DNA of 64,000 nucleotides from Methylocapsa acidiphila B2 (GTDB taxonomy: Bacteria > Pseudomonadota > Alphaproteobacteria > Rhizobiales > Beijerinckiaceae). Every line of letters begins with the position of its first letter. Within the stretch, counting starts at the first letter, position 1. A program made the translations under genes and the position numbers. Location of the stretch: NCBI RefSeq assembly GCF_000427445.1, contig NZ_KE386496.1, forward strand, positions 1,964,506-2,028,505, read 5' to 3'. Shown here piece by piece: positions 26,032-34,069 of this stretch. Under the pieces are notes generated by a model that was not told the DNA's origin, did no database searches, and saw only the letters and a program-made list of their open reading frames with translations.

Positions 26032-26362
26032 TGGGGTTTCGCCCTTGCAGCATGCGGCCGAAAAGCCAAAACGCGCAGTCCTGGCCCCTGGTCTCGCGCT
26101 GCGCTTGAGCGTCGTAGAGGAATGGCTTAAGCGCTTTTATGCGCGAAAAGGCGCTGTTCGCCCGGCGGCGTCGGCCGCGGCCGGTCCGAACTTTAGAAAT
26201 GTGAATTTTCGCGAGAAATCTCGGCGAAGGCCGGCGTCCGGCAGACTGGGGCCTTGCCCCAAGGATCGGCAGCCGTTAGAATAATTCTAACCGATGCTTC
26301 AATTCCTACGAAAGAGAGCATCGGCGTCAGGCCAAATTACTGATTTTGAAGGGAGTGTGAAT
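26032..26362 (+). other. Intergenic region upstream of rubrerythrin operon
   Basis: This 331-base spacer between the divergent ABC-F gene and the rubrerythrin gene holds the Irr-like box at 26275-26291. A partial half-site TTTAGAA occurs at 26192-26198 without its second arm. A GGGAG ribosome-binding site lies just before ATG 26363. The region from 26294 is an open frame continuous with rubrerythrin but poorly conserved in character, so I treat it as leader. Confidence 0.6.
26275..26291. promoter_or_regulatory. Irr-type iron control element (ICE box)
   Basis: The 17-base sequence GTTAGAATAATTCTAAC is an inverted repeat with 8-base arms around a central A. It contains TTAGAA-N3-TTCTAA, which matches the published consensus of ICE boxes bound by the rhizobial iron regulator Irr (TTTAGAA-N3-TTCTAAA). 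It lies 72 bases before the rubrerythrin start codon. The palindrome is visible; Irr binding and the direction of control are inferred. Confidence 0.72.
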
Positions 26363-26785
26363 ATGGCAGCGCTTGGTGGCAGCAAGACCGAAAATAATTT
26401 GAAGGACGCTTTCGCCGGCGAGTCGCAGGCGAACCGCCGCTATCTCTATTTCGCACAAAAGGCGGATGTCGAAGGCTACAATGACGTGGCCACCGTTTTC
26501 CGTTCGACGGCGGAAGGCGAGACGGGACACGCCCATGGCCATCTCGAATTCCTCGAGGCGGTCGGCGATCCGGCCACTGGCCTCCCCATCGGCGAAACCT
26601 CGAAGAACCTTGCGGCCGCCGTCGCCGGCGAGACGCATGAATATACCGACATGTATCCCGGTTTCGCCCGCACGGCGCGCGAAGAAGGCTTCGGCGAGAT
26701 CGCCGATTGGTTCGAGACGCTCGCCAAGGCCGAGCGCTCGCATGCCGGCCGCTTCCAGAAGGCGCTCGACGAGCTGCCGAAGTAA
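26363..26785 (+). CDS. Rubrerythrin-family diiron protein (no rubredoxin domain)
   Basis: The 140-residue protein has diiron ligands Glu20, Glu53-x-x-His56, Glu90, Glu124-x-x-His127, matching the erythrin core of rubrerythrins. The C-terminal rubredoxin CxxC domain is absent; the protein ends KALDELPK. Such proteins act as peroxidases or iron-handling factors. It is first of a rubrerythrin, Fe-S and DUF3501 set that recurs as a unit in bacteria. GGGAG precedes ATG 26363. Likely under Irr control. Confidence 0.92.
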   Translation: MAALGGSKTENNLKDAFAGESQANRRYLYFAQKADVEGYNDVATVFRSTAEGETGHAHGHLEFLEAVGDPATGLPIGETSKNLAAAVAGETHEYTDMYPGFARTAREEGFGEIADWFETLAKAERSHAGRFQKALDELPK

Positions 26786-26804
26786 GCCGACAGAGACGAC
26801 ATAA

Positions 26805-26830
26805 AGTCCGGCTCGCTCGCGAGCCGGACT
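26805..26830. terminator. Perfect 12-bp stem after rubrerythrin
   Basis: AGTCCGGCTCGC and GCGAGCCGGACT are exact complements separated by TC. The hairpin starts 19 bases after the rubrerythrin stop. There is no T tract, so it may be an attenuator or mRNA-stabilising hairpin, allowing more rubrerythrin than the downstream Fe-S protein. Confidence 0.65.
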
Positions 26831-27001
26831 AGCCCTCGCGCGGTCCCGCAGCGGGACGGCCGGCTGCGGCGAAGAGCCGCCAGGGCGTGTGAGACGCCAG
26901 AATCAGGCGCCAAAATCAGGCAGGCTGATCGAAATTTCGCTCCAAACGGATGCGAACCATCCGCTGGGCATCATCTATTGGCGAATTCTTAAAGAGGCGA
27001 C

Positions 27002-28366
27002 ATGAGCGAAGGCGGCCTGAAGGCTCCCACACGGCATCCCCTGGATTGGCAAAATCCCGATTTCTACGACGAGGCGAAACTCGACGCCGAGCTGCGGCGC
27101 GTGTTCGATATTTGTCACGGCTGTCGCCGTTGCTTCAATCTCTGTGATTCCTTCCCTCGCCTCTTCGATCTCGTCGACGCCTCGACGAACGGCGAACTCG
27201 ATACGGTCGAGAGCAAGGATTTCAAGCCGGTCGTCGACGCCTGCACGCTCTGCGACATGTGCTATATGACGAAATGCCCCTATGTTCCGCCGCATGAATT
27301 CAACCTCGACTTTCCGCATTTGATGCTGCGCTATCGCGCTGTCGAGCTGAAGAAAGGAGAGGTGGAGCTGGCGGATCGGGAACTTGCGAAGACCGATCGC
27401 AACGGCAAGCTCGCCTCTTACATCGCGCCGCTCGCCAATTACGCGACCAATAGCGCGCATAAGACGGCGCGCGGCCTCCTCGAGAAATATGTCGGCCTCG
27501 ACAAGGAGGCTCGGCTTCCGAAATATGTATCGAAGAGCTTCGTAGCGCGCGCCGAGGAGCGGCCGATCGAGGTCAATCGCGACGCTCCCGCCGCTGGCCG
27601 CAAGGCAGTGATCTATGCGACGTGCTTCGCCAATTTCAATGAACCGAACATCGGCTTGGCGGCCCGCGCGGTTCTCGCCAAAAACGGGGTCGAGACGGAA
27701 GTCCTGCATCCGCACTGCTGCGGCATGCCGCTCTTGGAGCAGGGCAATATCGCCGAGGTCGCGGAGAGCGCCAAGATCGTCGCCACGGAACTCCGTGCAT
27801 GGATCAGGAAGGGTTATGACATCATCGCCCTGACGCCGTCCTGCGCCTTGATGCTTAAATTCGAATGGCCCTTGATTTTGCCTGACGACGCCAATGTCAA
27901 GCTTCTGGCCAAGGCGACCTATGACCTCAGCGAATATGTCGTGAGCATAGCTCGCAAGGAGGGCTTGGCGCCGGGTCTCGAGCCTGTCGCGACTGGCGGC
28001 GTCGCACTGCACATCTCTTGTCATTCGCGGGCTCAGAACATGGGCCAGAAAGCGCGCGAGCTCCTGAAGCTCATCCCCGAAACCGATCTTCAGGTCATCG
28101 AGCGCTGCTCCGGCCACGGCGGCGCCTGGGGCTATAAGACCGGGAATTTCGAAACCGCCCTCAAGGTCGGCGCGCCGGTCGCGCGGCAAGTGGCCGAAGG
28201 CGGCAAGGCGATCGTGACCTCGGAATGCCCGCTTGCCGGGCCGCATATCGCGCAAGGCGTGGACAGGTTAGCGGACGGCAAGGAAAAGCCCAAGCTGTAC
28301 AGCCATCCCATTCAGCTTTTGGCTGAGGCCTATGGCCTCAGCGCTGGGCGCAGCGAGCCAAGCTGA
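27002..28366 (+). CDS. Heterodisulfide reductase-like Fe-S protein (GlpC-like)
   Basis: The 454-residue protein has two 4Fe-4S ferredoxin motifs near the N-terminus: Cys38, 41, 44, 48 (CxxCxxCxxxC) and Cys81, 84, 87, 92. The CCG-type cysteine-rich domain follows, with HPHCCGMP and a second TSECPLAG segment. This is the architecture of GlpC/HdrD-like electron-transfer proteins. AGAGG lies before ATG 27002. Its partners are rubrerythrin upstream and DUF3501 downstream. It probably passes electrons to the diiron protein, an inference from gene order. Confidence 0.9.
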   Translation: MSEGGLKAPTRHPLDWQNPDFYDEAKLDAELRRVFDICHGCRRCFNLCDSFPRLFDLVDASTNGELDTVESKDFKPVVDACTLCDMCYMTKCPYVPPHEFNLDFPHLMLRYRAVELKKGEVELADRELAKTDRNGKLASYIAPLANYATNSAHKTARGLLEKYVGLDKEARLPKYVSKSFVARAEERPIEVNRDAPAAGRKAVIYATCFANFNEPNIGLAARAVLAKNGVETEVLHPHCCGMPLLEQGNIAEVAESAKIVATELRAWIRKGYDIIALTPSCALMLKFEWPLILPDDANVKLLAKATYDLSEYVVSIARKEGLAPGLEPVATGGVALHISCHSRAQNMGQKARELLKLIPETDLQVIERCSGHGGAWGYKTGNFETALKVGAPVARQVAEGGKAIVTSECPLAGPHIAQGVDRLADGKEKPKLYSHPIQLLAEAYGLSAGRSEPS

Positions 28367-28387
28367 GGATCTTCCTCCTTATGTTCT

Positions 28388-28422
28388 TCCCTTCGGCGGG
28401 CATTCGCGGCCTGCCGAAGGGA
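28388..28422 (+). repeat. Intercistronic hairpin before the DUF3501 gene
   Basis: The arms TCCCTTCGGCGGGC (28388-28401) and GCCTGCCGAAGGGA (28409-28422) pair over 14 positions with one G-T. The seven-base loop is ATTCGCG. It lies between two operon genes, 42 bases before the DUF3501 start, and could tune read-through or mRNA decay. Confidence 0.6.
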
Positions 28423-28463
28423 CTCGTGGACGCGGCGTTCTAACATCGACATTGGAGCGGAGC

Positions 28464-29054
28464 ATGGCGCAGAAACACAGCCTCACAACGGACGACATCA
28501 TGCCGCTTGCGGAATATGGCGCGGTCCGCGCTGAGTTCCGTCGCAAGGTCTCCGCGCGTAAGCAAGACCGCCGCGTCGAGGTCGGGCCTTTTGTCACTTT
28601 CTATTTTGAAAATTACGACACAATGTGGATGCAGGTCCACGAGATGCTCTATATCGAGAAAGGCGGCCCGGAGCAGGCCGCAGATGAGATCGCCGCATAT
28701 AATCCGCTCATCCCCAAAGGCCAAGAGCTCGTCGCCACGTTCATGATCGAGATCGACGATCCGGATCGCCGCAAGCGCGTTCTCGCCGGGCTCGGCGGCA
28801 TCGAGGATAGCGCTTTTCTCTCGATCGGCGGGGAGCGCATCAAGGCGACAGCCGAACAGGATCAGGAGCGCACGCGCGAGGACGGCAAGGCCTCCTCCGT
28901 GCAATTCGTCCATTTCCCGTTCACGCCGACGCAGATCGCCGCCTTCAAGACGCCCGGCGCCGAGGCGACAATCGGCTTTTCCCATCCGGCTTATGGCCAC
29001 ATCGCGATCATTCCGGAAACCGTTCGGGCGGAACTCGCCAAGGACTTCGATTGA
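28464..29054 (+). CDS. DUF3501 family protein
   Basis: The 196-residue soluble protein has the DUF3501 start LTTDDIMPLAEYGAVRAEFRRK and the VGPFVTFYFENYDTMWMQVHEML block. It is normally found next to a rubrerythrin and an Fe-S protein, as here. ATG 28464 has GGAG about six bases upstream. Its function is uncharacterised; conserved linkage points to peroxide or metal stress in the same pathway as the rubrerythrin. Confidence 0.92.
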   Translation: MAQKHSLTTDDIMPLAEYGAVRAEFRRKVSARKQDRRVEVGPFVTFYFENYDTMWMQVHEMLYIEKGGPEQAADEIAAYNPLIPKGQELVATFMIEIDDPDRRKRVLAGLGGIEDSAFLSIGGERIKATAEQDQERTREDGKASSVQFVHFPFTPTQIAAFKTPGAEATIGFSHPAYGHIAIIPETVRAELAKDFD

Positions 29055-29202
29055 TCCTGGCGATCCTGAAGCGCGCGCGGCCCGCCTCGAGCCCGCAAAC
29101 GCCTTCCCCTCGCCGCCGCTTAGTCAACAATACTTAAGCTTAGCTTTATTTAGGCGCGCCGGCCTTTATGCGCGAATAGCTCAACGGATACAAAATCGTG
29201 AT

Positions 29203-29223
29203 GCATATTTCGTGGAAATATGC
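29203..29223. repeat. AT-rich hairpin upstream of the ethylene-receptor-like kinase
   Basis: GCATATTTC and GAAATATGC form a 9-base perfect stem around GTG. A further GCATATTT half-copy follows at 29227-29234, so the region has two or three GCATATTT copies. It lies about 70 bases upstream of the kinase ATG and could be an operator. Only the palindrome is certain. Confidence 0.5.
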
Positions 29224-29294
29224 TTTGCATATTTAGCTCAATTGGCCTGTTTAGCAATAACCAGCTCCTCGCCTGACAGGCTCGGGAGGCGGGC

Positions 29295-30488
29295 ATGCTT
29301 GAGTATCTATCGGCGCTTCTGAGCTCGGACAATTTATCGCCGCACGGCATATGCTTATTGTGGCGTCCAGAACTGATCTGGACCCATGTGATCGCGGACG
29401 CCGTCATCGGCCTCGCCTATTACTCGATCCCGATCGTGCTGGCCTATGTAGCGTATAAGCGGCCGGACTTTGGCTTCGGCTGGCTGGTCTGGTGTTTCGT
29501 GGGCTTCATCCTCGCCTGCGGCACGACCCATTTCATGTCGATTTGGACGCTCTGGGTTCCAGATTACGGTCTCGAAGCGTTGGTCAAGGCCATTACCGCC
29601 ATAGCCTCCGTCCTCACCGCGCTCCTGCTCTGGCCCCAACTGCCCCGCGTCGTGGAACTCGCCTCGCCCGAGCAGTTGCGCGCGGCCAACGAAGCCTTGG
29701 CGCTCCACGTAAAAGAACGCGACGCGGCCCTGGAGGCGCTCCGCAAGGAGGCCGAGGAGCGTCAATTAGCGCAAGACATGCTCAGGCAAGCGCAGAAAAT
29801 GGAGGCCGTCGGCCAATTGACCGGCGGCGTGGCGCATGATTTCAATAATTTGCTGACGGCGGTCCTGGTGAGCTTGGATCGCGCCGCAAAGCAAAGCGAA
29901 TCCGCCGATCCGAAACTCACGAAATCGCTTCAAACCGCGACCGTCGCCGCCGAGAAAGCAGCCGCCCTCACGAACCAAATGCTCGCCTTCGCCCGAAAAC
30001 AGCCGCTCAAACCAATGAGCATCGGGGTCAACAGACTTGTGTCCGATCTCGGGCCATTGCTCGAGAACGCTCTCGGCAAGAAAGCGACGCTCGCGCTCGA
30101 CCTCGACCCGAGGGTGGAAAATATCTGGATCGATCGCAATCAAATGGAGCAGGCGCTCCTCAATTTGGCCGTCAATGCGCGCGACGCGATGGTGGACCAA
30201 GGCGTGATGACCATCGCGACAAGGACGATCGAGATGCGCAGCAACGGGGACAAGCTTCCCGGGGTCGAAATCGAAGTCTCGGATACGGGCTGCGGCATGA
30301 CCGAGGAGACCAAGGCCCGCGCCTTCGACCCATTCTATACGACCAAACCAGTCGGCAAAGGCTCCGGTCTCGGTCTCAGCCAAGTCTATGGTTTGGTCGA
30401 GCAATCCAATGGGACTATTCGCATTAGCAGCCAACTCGGAGTTGGGACCCACGTGTCCATTCAACTCCCTGCCGCGACGAAAGCTTGA
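29295..30488 (+). CDS. Histidine kinase with ethylene-binding-like membrane domain
   Basis: The 397-residue protein has three membrane helices (about 30-50, 61-84, 98-120) that align with the ethylene-binding domain of plant ETR1. Matching features are Asp35 in ADAVIGLAYYSIP, Cys75 and His79 in ACGTTHFMSIW (the copper ligands Cys65/His69 of ETR1), and a Lys near 98. A coiled coil (128-165) leads to the phospho-acceptor His181 in GVAHDFNNLL, then an ATPase domain with NAVNARDAM-like N box, SDTGCGMTEET and GSGLGLS. The GAF domain of plant receptors is absent. The response regulator begins two bases after the stop. Confidence 0.88.
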   Translation: MLEYLSALLSSDNLSPHGICLLWRPELIWTHVIADAVIGLAYYSIPIVLAYVAYKRPDFGFGWLVWCFVGFILACGTTHFMSIWTLWVPDYGLEALVKAITAIASVLTALLLWPQLPRVVELASPEQLRAANEALALHVKERDAALEALRKEAEERQLAQDMLRQAQKMEAVGQLTGGVAHDFNNLLTAVLVSLDRAAKQSESADPKLTKSLQTATVAAEKAAALTNQMLAFARKQPLKPMSIGVNRLVSDLGPLLENALGKKATLALDLDPRVENIWIDRNQMEQALLNLAVNARDAMVDQGVMTIATRTIEMRSNGDKLPGVEIEVSDTGCGMTEETKARAFDPFYTTKPVGKGSGLGLSQVYGLVEQSNGTIRISSQLGVGTHVSIQLPAATKA

Positions 30489-30490
30489 GC

Positions 30491-31828
30491 ATGGATAAAA
30501 AGCAGATTGCTTTGATCGTCGAAGACGAGCCCCTGGTGAAGGATTTGCTCGTTCTCGAGCTCGAAGACGCAGGTTTCGAGGTTATCTCGGCGGAAAATGG
30601 CGATGAAGCTTCATCTCTGCTTCAAAAGCTCCGGCGAATTGACCTTTTGCTCACGGATATAAGGATGCCTGGCCGAATCGATGGTTGGCTCCTGGCGGAA
30701 ATGGCTCGGCGTCGGCACTCCAATCTGCCCGTGATCTACACGAGCGCATTTTCCCCTCAACGGGGGCTCGAGGTCGAAAGCAGCAGATTCCTTCCAAAGC
30801 CCTATCGCATCGCCGAAATATTTGCCGCGATCGAGGAGTTGCAATCGGGGCGCGCAAAGCTGTCCTCAGTCGCCGAAGAGCCGATTGCGTCGCGTGACGA
30901 GGTTTGGCCGCAGCAGAAAAAGCTCGATTCCGGCGACGACGATTTGCGGACTGAAAATGCGTCTTTGAAAGCACAATTGCACGAACTGAGTTGCGCCAAT
31001 CGCGATCTCGTGGAAATTCTGAACGGCGCACAGATCGCGACGATCTTTCTGGACCGGAATTTGGCGATCAAGCGGTTTAGCCCGGCGGCCAATGAAATCT
31101 TTTGCTTGGTCGACAGCGACGTCGGCCGCCCGATTTCTCAGATTCGCCCGCGCCTTCGATTCGATTTGATCCATGAGGCCGCCGAGCGCGCCTTGCGCAC
31201 GCATAGTTCCGTCGAGCATAAGGTGGAGAGCGGCGACGGCGCCAAACGCTATTTGATGCGAATACTGCCGCTCCACACGCGTGACGAGGCAGGCGACGGC
31301 GTCATTATAAGCTTCGTCGACCTGACCCAGCTCTTGTCCGCCGAGCGCGCAGTCCACCGCCAACTCGGCGAATTTCACAGCCGAATCGAAAGCCTGGAGC
31401 GCATCCTCGATCTCGCTCCGGTGGGAATTTTGATCGCCGGCGGAGATCCGGCTCAGCCGGTCCAGGCCAATCGCTACGCGATCCGGCTGCTCGGTGAAAG
31501 AGGCCGCCGGAAGGGGCCGCGCGCCGTGCCCGTTCCCTATCGGCTCTTTGATCACGAGCGCGAGCTCGCCTTCTGGGAGCAGCCGCTGCATCGAGCCGCA
31601 CTGACCGGCCAAACGGTCACCGCCTTCAAGGGCCGTTTGATCCGCTGCGACGGCAGCTCGGCGGACGTGCTCATATCGGCCGCGCCGATCTTGGACGAAA
31701 CAGGAGCCCCGCGCGGCGCTGTCGCGGCGATCGTCGATCTCTCGGAGCGAAAGAGCGCTCAGACATCCACGGATCTTCCTCAATCTTCCGAACAGACCAA
31801 TGACTCGCTGGACCCGCGGACCGATTGA
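30491..31828 (+). CDS. Response regulator with two PAS domains, no DNA-binding output
   Basis: The 445-residue protein starts with a receiver domain (EDEPLVKDLL, phospho-acceptor Asp56 in LLLTDIRMPG, Lys in LPKPYR). It continues with a PAS domain (about 170-285, IATIFLDRNLAIKRFSPAANEIF, similar to PAS regions of CheB/CheR-type proteins) and a second PAS region (310-420). No DNA-binding, GGDEF or kinase domain is visible. ATG 30491 follows the kinase stop by two bases, so they are co-translated. The PAS domains may integrate a second signal or bind a partner. Confidence 0.85.
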   Translation: MDKKQIALIVEDEPLVKDLLVLELEDAGFEVISAENGDEASSLLQKLRRIDLLLTDIRMPGRIDGWLLAEMARRRHSNLPVIYTSAFSPQRGLEVESSRFLPKPYRIAEIFAAIEELQSGRAKLSSVAEEPIASRDEVWPQQKKLDSGDDDLRTENASLKAQLHELSCANRDLVEILNGAQIATIFLDRNLAIKRFSPAANEIFCLVDSDVGRPISQIRPRLRFDLIHEAAERALRTHSSVEHKVESGDGAKRYLMRILPLHTRDEAGDGVIISFVDLTQLLSAERAVHRQLGEFHSRIESLERILDLAPVGILIAGGDPAQPVQANRYAIRLLGERGRRKGPRAVPVPYRLFDHERELAFWEQPLHRAALTGQTVTAFKGRLIRCDGSSADVLISAAPILDETGAPRGAVAAIVDLSERKSAQTSTDLPQSSEQTNDSLDPRTD

Positions 31829-31875
31829 CCCCCTCCGGCCGACAGAGTCGACAGACCTACTTTCAAAGCGAAAGC

Positions 31876-32298
31876 ATGGACATGGTTGAGAAACAGGTTG
31901 TGCTTGTGGTCGAGGACGAACCCTTGGTGAAGGACTCGCTCGTCCTCGAACTCGAGGACGCAGGATTCGAAGTCGTCACCGCCGATAACGGAGACGAGGC
32001 TTCCTATATACTGCCGAAAATGCCGCGCATCGATCTTCTGCTGACCGACATCAGGATGCCGGGCCAAATCAATGGTTGGGTTCTCGCCGACATGGCAAGA
32101 TGCCGGCGTCCGAACCTACCCGTCATCTATACGAGCGGATTTTCGCCCCAGCATGGCATGCAAGTCGAAGATAGCATTTTCCTCGCGAAGCCTTATCGCA
32201 CGCATGAAATGCTGAAGGCGATCGAAACGCTGAAACGCCGCGACAGGAACGCCCGCCCGCCTGACGCTGGCGCATCGCCGCCAGGAGCGCCCGCTTGA
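31876..32298 (+). CDS. Single-domain response regulator (paralog of preceding REC)
   Basis: The 140-residue protein is a receiver domain only (EDEPLVKDSLVLELEDAGFEV; phospho-acceptor Asp58 in LLLTDIRMPG; LAKPYR). The first 120 residues are very similar to the receiver of the upstream PAS regulator, indicating a recent tandem duplication. The C-terminus is a Pro/Ala/Gly tail (residues 125-140). ATG 31876, or 31882. A shuttle or phosphate sink in the same phosphorelay is likely. Confidence 0.85.
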   Translation: MDMVEKQVVLVVEDEPLVKDSLVLELEDAGFEVVTADNGDEASYILPKMPRIDLLLTDIRMPGQINGWVLADMARCRRPNLPVIYTSGFSPQHGMQVEDSIFLAKPYRTHEMLKAIETLKRRDRNARPPDAGASPPGAPA

Positions 32299-32384
32299 AG
32301 CTTCAGCGGCGCGGCTTGCAAAGTCGGACCGGCCCACTATAAGCGGCGGTGAATTTCAGGCTCACCTTTGACGCAGGGACGCTC

Positions 32385-32807
<423 letters not shown>

Positions 32808-32932
32808 AATCAGGCCCCCGATTTCACAATGACTTGCCCAGAGCGCGCGATAGCCGCAAACTCATAAGTCCGCAGAGGCCCCTCCGTGGCTTTGCGCGGG
32901 CGTTGAGGCTTTCGTGCGCAAGGGGCCGGAAC

Positions 32933-34060
32933 ATGCCGGCATTGATCGGACCAAGCAATGTTCGGGCGGCGATCATAGCCGCGGCGCTTTACGGCGTTTC
33001 CATGCCGGCCCATGGCGATATTCGCGACTGGCTGCAGCGCCATATCCCCTCCTACGGCGGCGGCAAGCCAGAGGCTTTCCGCAGCGCCCTGGCAGATCCG
33101 ACCGCCAAACTCTTCGCCTTCTTCCAGCCTCTGGGGCTCTTGCCGGTTTTGGAGCCGGCGGGGAAAACGCCCGGCGATGTCTATCGATCGACGCTCGGAG
33201 GCTTCAAAACGCGGCAGCCGACCTGTTTTCCCAAATTGGCGGAGGTGCGAGGCAGCGCTAATCTGCCGAGCATGGCCGAAGCTGGCGAATCGGAGCTGAG
33301 CGCGAGCTTGAAAGCCGCCATCGCGGAAGTCAGCCTCGGCGAAGGCGGCGTGAAGCTGCGCTTCGAGCGCTCCGGAAGACTGAACTACGGCAACGTGTCC
33401 TTTCTCAGCACCGGCGAAGCGGAAGTCATCAAAAGCTTCGAGGCGACGAAGACAAAGCCGGAATGCGCGCCTTTGTCGCCGCTTCTCGACGGCAAGGCGA
33501 ACTCTTCCGGCGCCGAGGGCCTCATTCTCGGGAATGTCTATTCGGCGACCATCGCCGCCGACTGGAAAATATCCGCGGACAATTCCGGACAGGTGAAGTT
33601 GAGCGCGGATGAGGTCGCTAAATTGATCAAGAAGGCGGCCGAACGCCTGTTCAATCGCAACATCCCGGTGAACATCGACATCGGCGCCGAGATCGGAGGC
33701 AGCCATGGCCTCGCTCGCGAGGTGTCGCTGGTCTCGTCGCAGCCTCTGCCTGTCGCCTACACGCCGCTGTTCATTTCGGTGCAGCACCTCGAGCAGATCT
33801 CCAGGAAGTCCGCCTCCATAGAAATTCTCGAAAATGTCTTCATCGCCGAGCGGCGCGCCAATCCTTCCATGACCAAGGGCGAGCTTCGCAGCGTGATGTC
33901 GAAGGAGGCCAATCTCAGCATTCCCTCGGTCGAATCGATCTCTCGGGCGATGCAAACCGGACCGTTCGCGCCTTTCGATCCCGAGAACCCGGAGCACGCG
34001 TCCTATATTGCGGCGATCGACACATTGTTGGCGCTGAGCCTCGAAGTTTCGGACAGCTGA
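32933..34060 (+). CDS. Exported protein of unknown function
   Basis: The 375-residue protein begins MPALIGPSNVRAAIIAAAL with a signal-peptide-like core ending at AHGD (about residue 29). The mature chain has no recognised domain; it includes Cys near residue 98 and 187. A hydrophilic, mixed alpha/beta composition suggests a soluble periplasmic protein. ATG 32933 is chosen over 32834 for the signal peptide. The molybdopterin oxidoreductase gene starts nine bases after its stop, so they may be co-transcribed, though that enzyme appears cytosolic. Confidence 0.7.
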   Translation: MPALIGPSNVRAAIIAAALYGVSMPAHGDIRDWLQRHIPSYGGGKPEAFRSALADPTAKLFAFFQPLGLLPVLEPAGKTPGDVYRSTLGGFKTRQPTCFPKLAEVRGSANLPSMAEAGESELSASLKAAIAEVSLGEGGVKLRFERSGRLNYGNVSFLSTGEAEVIKSFEATKTKPECAPLSPLLDGKANSSGAEGLILGNVYSATIAADWKISADNSGQVKLSADEVAKLIKKAAERLFNRNIPVNIDIGAEIGGSHGLAREVSLVSSQPLPVAYTPLFISVQHLEQISRKSASIEILENVFIAERRANPSMTKGELRSVMSKEANLSIPSVESISRAMQTGPFAPFDPENPEHASYIAAIDTLLALSLEVSDS

Positions 34061-34069
34061 GACCGCGCC

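Noticed and set aside
26192-26209. Possible second Irr box starting TTTAGAA
   Set aside because: The second arm (TGAATTT) does not match TTCTAAA, so only a half-site is present.
29170-29250. tRNA-like text (AGCTCAA twice) upstream of the kinase
   Set aside because: No acceptor stem, anticodon stem or T-loop could be paired around it.
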